Assembly: GCA_036852015.1 (NCBI GenBank)
Contig: JAANDG010000025.1
Coordinates: 248,001-312,000 of the forward strand
Origin: Pelodera strongyloides
Taxonomy: Eukaryota; Nematoda; Chromadorea; Rhabditida; Rhabditidae
Direction of reading: 5' to 3'
DNA length: 64,000 nt
Positions within the stretch are counted from its first letter, which is position 1, and each line of letters begins with the position of its first letter. This document shows positions 43,028 through 53,110 of this stretch, one piece after another. The translations under genes were made by a program, and so were the position numbers. The notes beneath the pieces are model-generated. The model had not been told where the DNA came from. It ran no database searches and saw nothing but the letters and a program-made list of their open reading frames with translations.

Positions 43028-43118
43028 CAAAACACAGTCAGTGGTGGGCCTCAACGTTGGGCCTCAGTGGTGAGCCTCATAGGTGGGCCTCATAGGTGGG
43101 CCTCAGTGTTGGGCCTCA
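43028..43118 (+). repeat. Short tandem repeat, ~15-bp unit
   Basis: Six to seven copies of GGTGGGCCTCA with TAG/TGT spacers. Intergenic. Confidence 0.8.
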
Positions 43119-44825
43119 GTTGTCGGCTTCAGTGGTGGCCCTCGGCGGAGGTTTGATATTGGCTCGCTAACCAATTTTGCTGTCGACCATTTTTGCAAAA
43201 TTCTGCCTTATCCAAGGGAGAGGAAATCTTGTTTGAGATTTATCGAAGTATTAATTCTAAATTCACATACAATACGACAAGGACTTCTAATATTTCGTAT
43301 CAAATAGAGTACCACATACCAGTTTTTGTATTTACTTTGCTAAGTAAAGCGCATAAGTCACTAGATGTATTCGCCGACGAAGAGGTCAATTTTTCTTAAA
43401 ATTTTCAACAAATATCACATCTCAGTATAAATAATATTAATCATCCAGGAACGCAACCCCAAAATTTTTCCTTTTTCATTATAACTTATGTGCTTTGCTG
43501 TTTTCTTAAAACCGGTCCAATTTTATATGTAATCAGATTTTTCTCTTGTTTTCCGATGACGGTTTGATACTTTTTACATAAAGTCGGTGAGTAATATTAT
43601 AAATTTGAAATAACTCGTTATTTCGTAAGGCAGATTTCAGATCATTCATTTTTTTTTCTCACACACAGTAGTAACGCATGGTGTATTGAATTTCAGTATA
43701 TCGTATTCTCTACAGTAGCATAAACCATACAACAACACAAGAATTGTGTGCTACAGTACTCTTGAGCACGAAGGTTTATTTATCAGGCAGGTGGTAGACC
43801 TGCAAGCCTTACAGCCGCTCTGAAATAAGACAAGGGCCATGAAGAGTCCAGAGGAAATCGCAATGTTTCTGTAGACATTCAGAAGAGGCAGTTGCATACC
43901 TGTTAGTCAAGTTAAAACAAAAATGCAGAAAGGTTGGTTTATTTCTTTAGTTTTTGAAAGCTCTGGGCTCTGGAACCCTCTATTTCGTCTATGTCAGACA
44001 CTTCAAAAAGCGTATGATATATTTCGCATATGAGCAGTGAACTGCGCGAAGCGAAACAACAAAAAATGATTAATTAACCGATAATCTATCCTTTGAAAGT
44101 CGGGTGAATGTTCTACTTTTTCTTATAGGAAAAAATGTGTCTTTCTCTTTGCATCACACATACCGTATGCATTTCAAAGCGATCATTCGGGTCAATTTTC
44201 GAGAATTTGATGAAAATTCGGTTTCCTTATGTATATATTAAAATGAACCACTTTTCTACAATGTGATCAAAGATAAATTGAGAGTGGTCAGAGTGCCAGA
44301 GTGAAAGTGATAGTACATAATCATGAGAGTAACCAGAGAGTGAGAGCGTACAAAGACAGCCAGACACGGCGAGAACGCAGACGAGCATAGTCGATACGGT
44401 ATAAAAGAGTGCGCGATAGATAGATTGACTGGTAGTTGTCCCGCGCGGCGCGCGTAGCGCTATTCGGTATCTAATAAGAGATTTCTCTACTTTTCTCCCA
44501 AAAACAGTTCCTTTCCTTTTTCGATTTCTTAGAATGAATTGAGTGGTTGGTGTAAAATTTGAGCACTCAGATCTTTTCAATTCTCGAAATTTTCAAGAAC
44601 TTTTTCTGATTGAGATCATAATCATAGTGTGATATTGTAACCGTTTGGCGGTATTTATTATGTATGCATGTTCTTGGCTTGAGAATATCCTTGTCTTTCA
44701 TGGCTTTGGAAATAGCCCGGAAAGACACCTTTTTTTCAGCATTTGAATACCTCCGATGTACCTAGCTATCTTTTAAATTAAATTTCCCTTGCGCTTCACG
44801 CTCTTGAGGAAACGGTTGTACCCAT

Positions 44826-44952
44826 TTGGTGACGGTTCACTGATTTTTCGTGAACCAGCCCATTTGCTGACCACGTCGTGACGACCAAGTTTCACCGAAA
44901 ACCGTCATCAACTAGTCACCAAATGGTCACGAACCAGTCACGAACCAGTCAC
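44826..44952. repeat. Interspersed GGTCACGAACCAGTCAC repeats with inverted copy
   Basis: GTGACGGTTCACTGA and TTCGTGAACCAGCCC on one side face GTCACGAACCAGTCACGAAC on the other, giving an imperfect foldback. Intergenic. Confidence 0.55.
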
Positions 44953-45149
44953 CAGATGTTTTTTTTTCGGGAAAACCATGTGATATCTATCTCTACGTGG
45001 CACTTGCTATATTTCATGCATAAAATGACACGTGACTTATAAGTTATAAGTTCTGTTCAACCTTCAAAACACTGCTCACGAGGGTAGTCTACCTTTTGTT
45101 AGATGATATAATGATACGAAAGACTTTCTAAATCAATCATTAGTAACCT

Positions 45150-45327
45150 TAAAGCCAAATACCGCCGGTTTTTGAAACGCATCTCAAGTACTTGCATTTA
45201 TGCATTTATGCGAAGTGGGGTCTAATTGGGGTCTAGTTTTTATTCTAATTTTTGCTCATTTGCATATACTGCATACGAAAGCAGGTGTACGCAATGTGTT
45301 TCAAAAACCGGCCGGTATTTCGCTTTA
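45150..45327. mobile_element. MITE family M1
   Basis: AAAGCCAAATACCGCCGG to CCGGCCGGTATTTCGCTTTA. 478 bp upstream of the 45805 ATG. Confidence 0.75.
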
Positions 45328-45794
45328 AAAAAAGGAACAAGCAATTCGTCGTCTGAAACTCTTACCAACGCAAATGGTATAGTACTCTTTGAAGTTCTTT
45401 GACACCTTCATGCCCAGGCCTTCATCCTTGCCATTGCTGAACCATTATTGTATAACAAGCGTATGCTCTAGCTAGAGTCCGCATTTATTTCCATTCAGCA
45501 ACTTGATTACTTACATTACAACAAAGTTTACATCAGTGCCGGTCTATTTTGACAGTTGTTTTCATTCTGTGAAGAAATTATTAATTAGCTACTTTTGATT
45601 CAATCATTATCCTCTTCTTGTATTCATTTTATGTAAGACATTTCTCAAAAGGAGAGTTCCCTATTCGTCTTGGCAGTCTCTTACAGTTACATTATTATCT
45701 CATTAATTACTTGAAAAATTATGTTAGGTCGTTGCTGAATCGAATCTCTTGCTGAAAACTTTTCTATCTACCATTTTTCCATTTCCATATAAAC

Positions 45795-45804
45795 GTTTTT
45801 CCAG
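45795..45804 (+). promoter_or_regulatory. Probable trans-splice acceptor of the 45805 gene
   Basis: GTTTTTCCAG abuts the ATG (ATGATG) directly, leaving no room for a templated 5' UTR. This suggests that a spliced leader supplies it. Confidence 0.55.
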
Positions 45805-48800
45805 ATGATGAAATTCAAGAGCTCGCTAACAGCCATGATTGGTGATTTCGCCAATTTAAATCGAACGCCCGATTTTAAGGTGTTTATTTGTGTACTTTCC
45901 TAGGGATCTTATCATATAAAGGAGAAGAGTTTACTTTTTTGTTTGTGTGAACGAAACGAAAATTAAAATATCTAAAGGCTATAAAACAAGAGAAGTCTCG
46001 AGCAAGCGTAGTAGTATCTTAGTTCATTATTGTTCAAGATACGTTGCAAACGTACACTAGCCTAGTGTGCTCACTGTTTTTCAACTTTGAAAGTCGCCTC
46101 AGGCGGCGATAGCCGCCGTCTGGTTTTCAATAGTTGAAAAGAAAAATGTTGCTTTTCTAATATTTCCAAAACTGAGCCCGTACTACGACGGTAGGTTATC
46201 AGCAAAGGATCCCGGCCTCGTCGTCAGTATCGAAGAAAAATCCATAACTTGTATCTTACCAATGACGATTACCAACTTATAGAGCTAACAAAAATATGCA
46301 AATACTAAATATTACTGTAACTGGATTTAATGCCTAATTATAATTATTCAATCCTTTCAGGCAAAGAGTGACAACGATGAGAAAACAGCCGAGCAAAAAG
46401 CAGGTGCCGGAGGACGTCGTCACTCGTTAAATATTACTGTTGGAGCGGTATGTTTCAGTGTAACTATTAACCAACGCTAACCTTTCAACGTTACTTCTTG
46501 CTCGGTAAGGTAACACATATTTACGGTATTACAGCACCTGCCCAACCGTTACGGTATTACAGCACCTGCCCAACCGGGCATTAAAGGAATAATTTGAAAC
46601 TATAATATTTTCTTTATTCCTTTTATTTGTATAGTTGAGCCACCGTCTTGGATTTTCTACCTCCCCTGATATGAATCTAATATGGTTATTCTATAACACA
46701 TTTTAAGGGCTCATCATGTAATTACATAGCAAGCTGCAAATAATTAAGATAATGGTATATTCCAATTGTTTAACTGTCTCATTGGTCTTCCATGATTCGG
46801 TCTACACGTACACTTTTATTCAGTTTAAAAGTTTTCCTATTCAATCACAATGATGTTTGTATCTTTTCCACAAACACTTCAGTTCAGCTCATGACCAGTT
46901 TTTTCTATCTATCTCTCTTTCTCTCTATCTCTCGCTCTCAATCTCTCGCTCGCTCTCTAACTGTCTCTCCTATCATCCTTTCTCTCCATAGTTTCTCTCT
47001 TATATTCTTCGTGATTGAACAGTAGATTCCCCCGCGCGATAAAACTGAATATCGCGTTGTATCACGTGAATAGCAAGGCGTTGAACTTACCACAATTCCA
47101 TTGATTTTTGATACGTGATATGATCTAAAAGTGAAAATGAGTAAAAGACGAAAATAGAAAAAATCAGAAAAAGTCTGCACGTGATTGACCTTCGGTGCTC
47201 ATTTCATGAGCGCTGCTTAGTCATCACCTGGGTCTTTATTTAGAGCGGTATAACAGCCGGTTTTTGAAATGTATGGTGGCCGCTGAATTTTTAGTATAAT
47301 TATATTAATTTGTATGCAACATATGGGAAGGCAGTAGTACAACTTGAAACTTTCGATAATAGCGCTTCGATAATAGAAAAAAACCGGCCGGTTTTTGAAA
47401 CGCATCGTGGACACCTGGATTCTTACGTATTTATGCTAATTTGTTCGATTTTTTTTATTCTAATTTATGCTCATTAGCATAACCCGCATATAATGTTGGT
47501 GTAGTCGATGTGTTTCAAAACCGGCCGGTAATTCGCTTTAAACTTTCGCATGTCAGAGGCAGCATTGGTAAGGCGTAAAAAATAGCCTTCAAGAAATTTG
47601 TGTCGAATCACTGAACTATTTTTTGAGCCCGTTCATTTTAATTGACAATCAACATGCAATAAAACCAAGAATTTGTGCTCCCAAAAAAAAAGATTAATGT
47701 CGTAACGTTGCAATGCGAATCCTGTTCAGTTTCACCTTCATCCTGAACCGTTATAAACGAAGAAAACGCCTTAAAGCGAAATACTGGCCGATTTTTGAAA
47801 CGCATCGCGTAATCCTGCTTTCCTATGCATCATATGCAAATGAGCATAAATTAGAATAAAAAATAGACCCCAATTGCAATTCGACCCCACTTAGCATAAC
47901 AGCATAAAAATGCAGATATTTGAGATGCGTTTCAAAAACCGGCCGGTATTTCGCTTTAATCGATCATTTTCTGAAACCAATAGAAAACCGTTAGAAAGAA
48001 AACCCCTTCTTCCCTTAACATCTTCCCCAATTTTGCATATTATGCTATGCAAAACGATTTTCACAATCGCTTTGAGTATTCTGTACTCTGGGAGATTTAT
48101 CTCAGCAAAATTAGGGAAAACTTTTTACGTGGGCCTGGGCCTTTAATGGATCTTTTTCTGAAACCAAGCAATGGTTCATGCGTAGATCTATTGGAAATGT
48201 TCGAATTGGAAAGTATGAAATATTCGCGTGTAAAGATATTCCAGTAGGCTGTTGATTATTGGATAATTGAAAAAATATATAATTTACCTATTTTGAATGG
48301 AAGTCGTAATGCCTTATTTTGGGTTTGCTCAGCCACGGTATTACTCAGTTAGGAAGATTAAGTAAATATAAAATTAAAGCTCTTTTTAATGAGTATAATA
48401 AATATTCAAATAATAAAGAGTAATTTACATCGTTCCGTATCATGCAGTAGTGTTCAAGTGGCCAGGGTGCCTGCGCGCCCTACAGTAAGCGGATGGCGTA
48501 CACGGTAGACTGAACGCTATCCAAAGCTACTAGCCATAAATCCAAATCAAACTATTTTACGCGTCAGACCAAGTCTTGTTTGAGTACTTTGAGTAGACTG
48601 TACAAGAAAAATGTTTTTTTTCCTTTTCCGCGCTGTGCTGCAGACAATCGATAAATTACTAGAAAGAGCGAAAATTAAGTGCACTCTATTTTCTTTTTGA
48701 GCCACAATTTTAAGTGAAAAATTGATGGACTTATCTCAAAAGCATTGTGTAGTGTTTTCGATCAAAAAGATGTTTTCTTGAAAGTTTTCTTGAGTACTGT

Positions 48801-51800
48801 ATAGTAACTCATTCGTTCATTGCACACGCAAAGAAGAATCAAACAGAGAGAGAGAGAGAGAGATTTTGGTAGTAAAATAAGTGACAGTGGCAAAATCAAG
48901 TGCACCCAAGCCAGGGAAACTATAGTCTTTATTAGACTCTGCTCTACGTCTCTCTCTCTCCCTCTCTGTCTGTCTCTCTCTATGTCTGTCTCTCTCTCTA
49001 TGTCTGTCTCTCTCTCTGTGTCTCTCTGTCTCTCTCTCTGTCTCTCTCTCTCTCTCTCTCTATTCTTTTTTTTTTTTTATTATCGTAGCCTATTATTTAT
49101 TATCGTTCCTTTCCTAATAAACTTCTGATATTTGATTGACATCTGAGTGATTTCTGTTCTTCGGAAACCAAAAATTGGGACGTCAAAGGGAACATTTACG
49201 GATATATTTATAAACAAGAAACACGTTTTTAAAGAATCTTCCATGTTCTCTATACAATTTTTGCTTCCTTGTCAGAACTATAAACAATGAATGCAGTCTC
49301 TGTACAAGCAAGTTTGCCAGAAATTGATATATGTTGTTGCAAGTTGCAGGGCATTGCCTGTTTGTGAGAATGTGTTTGTGAGAAGTCGTCTTATTCTTAG
49401 AGGGAAATGCGGGCCGGTTTTTGAAACGCATCGAGCACATCATCATTCTTATGCAGCGTTTGTGAAATGAACATAAATTAGAATAAAAAATCGAGCTATT
49501 CGAGCAAATTGGCATAATTAGGTAAGAACTCAGTCGTCCACGATGCGTTTCACAAACCGGCCCGCATTTCGCTTTAAAACTTCAAAATAACAATAAGACT
49601 AAAAATATGACTTGCGATTTCGGTATTGCCGCAATGCACGTTATTTAAACACTGAATCGAAGACTCTATTTAGGAAATGTATAAAATCCGAACGATGAAA
49701 TAAATATTTTTTTCATCAATTTACTTTACAGGAAGAAGTGCCGGTAATTCCCCGTCGTAATCGATCCGAGTCAATTTGTGTGGGCACCAACAAGGTTCCA
49801 GGGCAACTACTACAAAATAAGAATCGAAGGTTCGTCATTTTACGTTACTTTACTAAAGGAAAAATAGATCAAGGATATTGGGTTTAGGTTTAGGAACAAA
49901 ACTACTACTCTGCTCTGTGCTATGTACATGTACATATGAGTCTATGACACTATATCATATGATGAAGACTCACTACCCGGCTTTGCAAACGGTCTATGAT
50001 TATTTCCTGTAGAATTTGTATACTGTTACTGTTAGACTATAAGGCGCGAAGGCCATAAATAAATTTCTACATTAGTAAAAGACTAATCATACGCATTGAC
50101 CAAGAAAGATAGCATACATACACAACTCATATTTGCTTGGAAATATTTTGTAAATTCTCAGGTCCAAACATTTTTCAGATGTTCTGCCCCATGTGTGTCC
50201 ACGTCCAGTGCTTCAGCATCATTTAAAGCAAAGATGAAGAAACTTAAATCCAAGGATGACACATTTTGTGAGGTACAGACCATTTATATGCTGAATTTAG
50301 CTGGGGAAATATTCAACTGAAGCGATATATTCACCACTACGATTCCCTCGGGGAAATGTTCCCTGGGGTGAGAAAATAGCATTCTAATACGAGACACGCA
50401 GAGAAATGGACGGGGAATCCCCTTTGGGCTGGGGAACGAGTGGTGAATATGGCCTCGGTACGAATACGGAATGGTTTTCCCTACAAGCTTACAGAATAGT
50501 GGATTTGTTAGGAATATAATTTCCGAGCGGGTAAAAAACATGCATAAAATAGAAATTTTTTTTTAAGCATGTCACTTTAAAATAAAGAGTCTGGGACATA
50601 ATTTCCGAGCGGGTAAAGAACATGCACAAAATAGAAACAAAACGATTTTTTAAGCATGTCACTTTAAAATTGAGAGTCTTGGATTTCACTAGGCTTCTCA
50701 ACTCCTTTCTTGCTATCAATGCCATCACCATCATGCTGCCAAAATATTTTAAAGCGAAATACTGGCCGGTTTTTGAAACATATAGAGGAGTACACCAGCA
50801 TTCTTATGCAGCTTATGCAAATGAGCATAAATTATCAAAAAATTGAGCTAAATTCGAGCAAATTTGCATAAATTAAGAATTCAGTTGTCCACGATGCGTT
50901 TCAAAAACCGACTGGAATTTCGCTTTAACCATTCTATAAAATAATTAGCGTGACTTTTCCCAACAGCACTATGCTATGCTATACATACCACGTGGTTCTC
51001 CAAATATTTATGAAAATTTCATTAGAGTGCGCATAGATCAAACGCGTGTGAGTTTCTCAAGAACAGGTTTTCATATTTCCAGACTGATACTATTTTAATG
51101 CTAAAAATAATAACTCGACCATGTGATTCATTCTTATTCTTTTTTCGGCGATAGTCATACAAACGTATAGCTGATCACTGAAGTGTGACCTATAGAAAAA
51201 GGTTGCAGTCTTACGTATTACCTGTATTACGGTATTACCTGCTTTGAGAGTAAATTAGTAAACATAGCAAACGATACTGTTGAAATGCAGGTGACAACGC
51301 TTTACTTAAAGAAGTGACAGATCCCTTTAAAAAATTCCAATCAATATTTTATGTAGTGTACAACTTTACGGTATCTAGATTTGCCCAACGCGCATGTCTC
51401 ATTGATTCGCTGAAAGGAAAAAAACTAGAACTTTACCTTTTTGGATATTATAAATTATAACACAAATTTATTTAAAGCGAAATATCTTTTTTTAAAACGC
51501 ATTGTGGACATCGCATTCTTATGTATTTATGCGAAGTGGGGTCTAATTGGGGTCTATTTTTTTTATGCTAAAGAAGTATGCTCATTTGCATATGACGCAT
51601 AAGAATGTTGGTGTACTTGATGCGTTTCAAAAACCGGCCGGTATTTCGCTTTAATAATGTTCTTCCCTTCGAACACATCAAGTTTATAAATTTACCAGAC
51701 CAGACGGCAATCGCCGCCTGAGGCGACTTTCAAAGTCTAAAATGCAGGAACATCAGTGAGCACAATTTGAAAAAACATGAAATAAAATTCGAATTTCGCT

Positions 51801-52078
51801 TGCTCAAGCCGGTGCTCCGGCTTTCCTTTTATGGCCTTTAGATATTCAAATTTTCGTTGCGTTCACATGCGGCTTCAAACAAAAAAGTAAACTCTTCTCC
51901 TTTATATAATAAGATAATTTCCAGGATTGTCATCAAAAGACAAGATTCCCATTTTTATAACTTTATTTTTTTTTAGGAAAAAATGCAGAACGAGACAATT
52001 TCGGAGGAAGAAGAGGAAGAAATTATGCATAAAATGGCTAACCAAAGAGAGAGGCGACCAAGCACTTACCTTCTATAA
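45805..52078 (+). CDS. Small basic/Ser-rich protein of unknown family, five exons, 151 aa
   Basis: Exons: 45805-45879, 46361-46447, 49732-49829, 50179-50272 and 51977-52078. Phases are continuous, and every junction has a good acceptor such as TTTTTTTTAG. The ATG directly follows TTTTTCCAG, a trans-splice-type acceptor. I do not recognise the family. Visible features are four basophilic kinase-type sites (RRHS at Ser47, RNRS at Ser66, RRCS at Ser89, RRPS at Ser147), a Ser/Ala run (STSSASAS, 94-101) followed by the basic KAKMKKLKSK, and an acidic helix (SEEEEEEIMHKMANQRERR) near the C-terminus. There is no signal peptide or membrane segment, so it is probably cytosolic and possibly a PKA/AKT-type substrate (inference). 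A polyadenylation signal at 52925 implies a long 3' UTR. Introns 1, 2 and 4 carry Helitrons and MITEs. Confidence 0.72.
45907..46123 (+). mobile_element. Non-autonomous Helitron, canonical A|T insertion
   Basis: A|TCTTATCATATAAAGGAGAA at the 5' end; 3' hairpin GGCGGCGATAGCCGCC, then GTCTGG|T. It sits in intron 1 of the 45805 gene. An inverted sister copy lies at 51700-51914. Confidence 0.75.
47240..47540. mobile_element. Composite of an AAAGCGGTATAACAGCC-type and an M1 MITE
   Basis: GAGCGGTATAACAGCCGG starts at 47240, and a 5'-truncated M1 (ACCGGCCGGTTTTTGAAACG to GGCCGGTAATTCGCTTTA) follows from about 47381. Nested insertion is the simplest reading. Intron 2 of the 45805 gene. Confidence 0.55.
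47772..47958. mobile_element. MITE family M1
   Basis: AAAGCGAAATACTGGCCG to CCGGCCGGTATTTCGCTTTA. Intron 2 of the 45805 gene. Confidence 0.8.
48950..49062. repeat. (CT)n tract with CTGTCTGTCTCT units
   Basis: Periodic TCTCTATGTCTGTCTC repeats in intron 2 of the 45805 gene. Confidence 0.85.
49398..49576. mobile_element. MITE family M1, GCGGGCCGG variant
   Basis: AGAGGGAAATGCGGGCCGG to CCGGCCCGCATTTCGCTTTA. The two ends carry matching (compensatory) changes, so the TIR pairing is preserved. Intron 2 of the 45805 gene. Confidence 0.75.
50750..50927. mobile_element. MITE family M1
   Basis: AAAGCGAAATACTGGCCGG to CCGACTGGAATTTCGCTTTA. Intron 4 of the 45805 gene. Confidence 0.75.
51473..51653. 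mobile_element. MITE family M1, 5' terminus damaged
   Basis: AAAGCGAAATATCTTTTTTT has lost CCGGCCGG. The other end is intact (CCGGCCGGTATTTCGCTTTA). Intron 4 of the 45805 gene, 47 bases from a Helitron. Confidence 0.7.
51700..51914 (-). mobile_element. Non-autonomous Helitron, inverted sister copy
   Basis: Minus strand A|TCTTATTATATAAAGGAGAA to CGCCTCAGGCGGCGATTGCC and GTCTGG|T, 215 bp. Intron 4 of the same gene that holds the 45907 copy in intron 1, in opposite orientation. Confidence 0.75.
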
Positions 52079-52924
52079 TTGCCTGTATAATTACAGTACC
52101 CTTCATATACCCCCCCCCCGCCCCTATTTATAAATTATGTTTGGTAGGATTCCAAATTTCACATTTTTCTCTCTCCTAGTCTATAGTTACTCTCGGTGAT
52201 TAGCATAAGGATCCCAAACAAATAGAATTCACCATGCACTGCATAGGTATAACAATCCAGAAACTGTTGGATTCAACGCGAATAATTCGCAACAGCAGGG
52301 GGCGGTTGCGCGCGCGCGCCAGGGCTTCGCAATCGGCGTGGGCTCTCAATTGACGCACATATGACGTCACTTCTTGAGTCCGCCTGCCGCTCCCCTCAAA
52401 AAAAAACTGAATGTTGCTCGTTGTTTGTTCCGTCGAGTCGAGATGAGCGTGGTTCTTACTGTTCTTATTGCTTTACCGATATACAGTACAGTTATGAACT
52501 ACCGTACTACTTCGTTATTTTAGAGGTAGAGTGTTTACAATCTAATACCATCTCCTCTAAGAACCATTCCATTTGAAGGAAAATATTTGTTTAACCAGAA
52601 TAGCAAGCATCATATCCCCATCCTACACTACAAATTGTAAGCAATTTTCTTTTACACATATATTAATTGGCCGCTCGGGTTACTCTTATTCTCTTAAAAA
52701 TGAACAACAAATTCACAGATCACTCGTTAAATATACTGCGTTTACATACATATCCTCCGTTATCTTCTAAATATGTATATCCATCCCGGTTTTCCATTAC
52801 AAAATGTATAGTTAGTTGCATAATCGTATCCTTGGTGCCTTGAGGAAAAACCTTTTTGTTATTGTACATACATAATCGCTGCATAAATATCCTTTGTATA
52901 AATGCTGTTTTATTTTCAATGCTG

Positions 52925-52930
52925 AATAAA
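52925..52930 (+). terminator. Polyadenylation signal, gene 45805-52078
   Basis: AATAAA 847 bases after the stop, followed by a T-rich stretch. It is the first perfect hexamer on this strand after the stop. Confidence 0.45.
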
Positions 52931-53025
52931 GTTTAACTTAGAGTCGCTTCCCCGCTTGCAAAAAAAACTATGCAACACCATTTCCCAAACAATTACAGAA
53001 GCACATCACAATAATGATAATACGC

Positions 53026-53031
53026 TTTATT
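53026..53031 (-). terminator. Polyadenylation signal, TJAP1-like gene
   Basis: AATAAA on the minus strand 80 bases after the stop at 53111. It faces the opposing signal at 52925, so the two transcripts end tail-to-tail within about 100 bp. Confidence 0.55.
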
Positions 53032-53110
53032 TACATTAATCACCATAATTAACATTTAGTATTGATTCTTTTCTTGGATGTTAGTGCATATAATGTCCAT
53101 AAATAATCCC

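Larger units (their letters stand above)
42957..45149. other. Intergenic stretch without a supported gene
   Basis: Contains the GGTGGGCCTCA tandem and the GGTCACGAACC foldback listed separately. Otherwise I see no exon pairs or RNA genes. Confidence 0.5.

Noticed and set aside
44227..44580. 117-codon minus frame
   Set aside because: No ATG context, splice signals or motif. Composition follows the (AGTGAGAG)-like local sequence.
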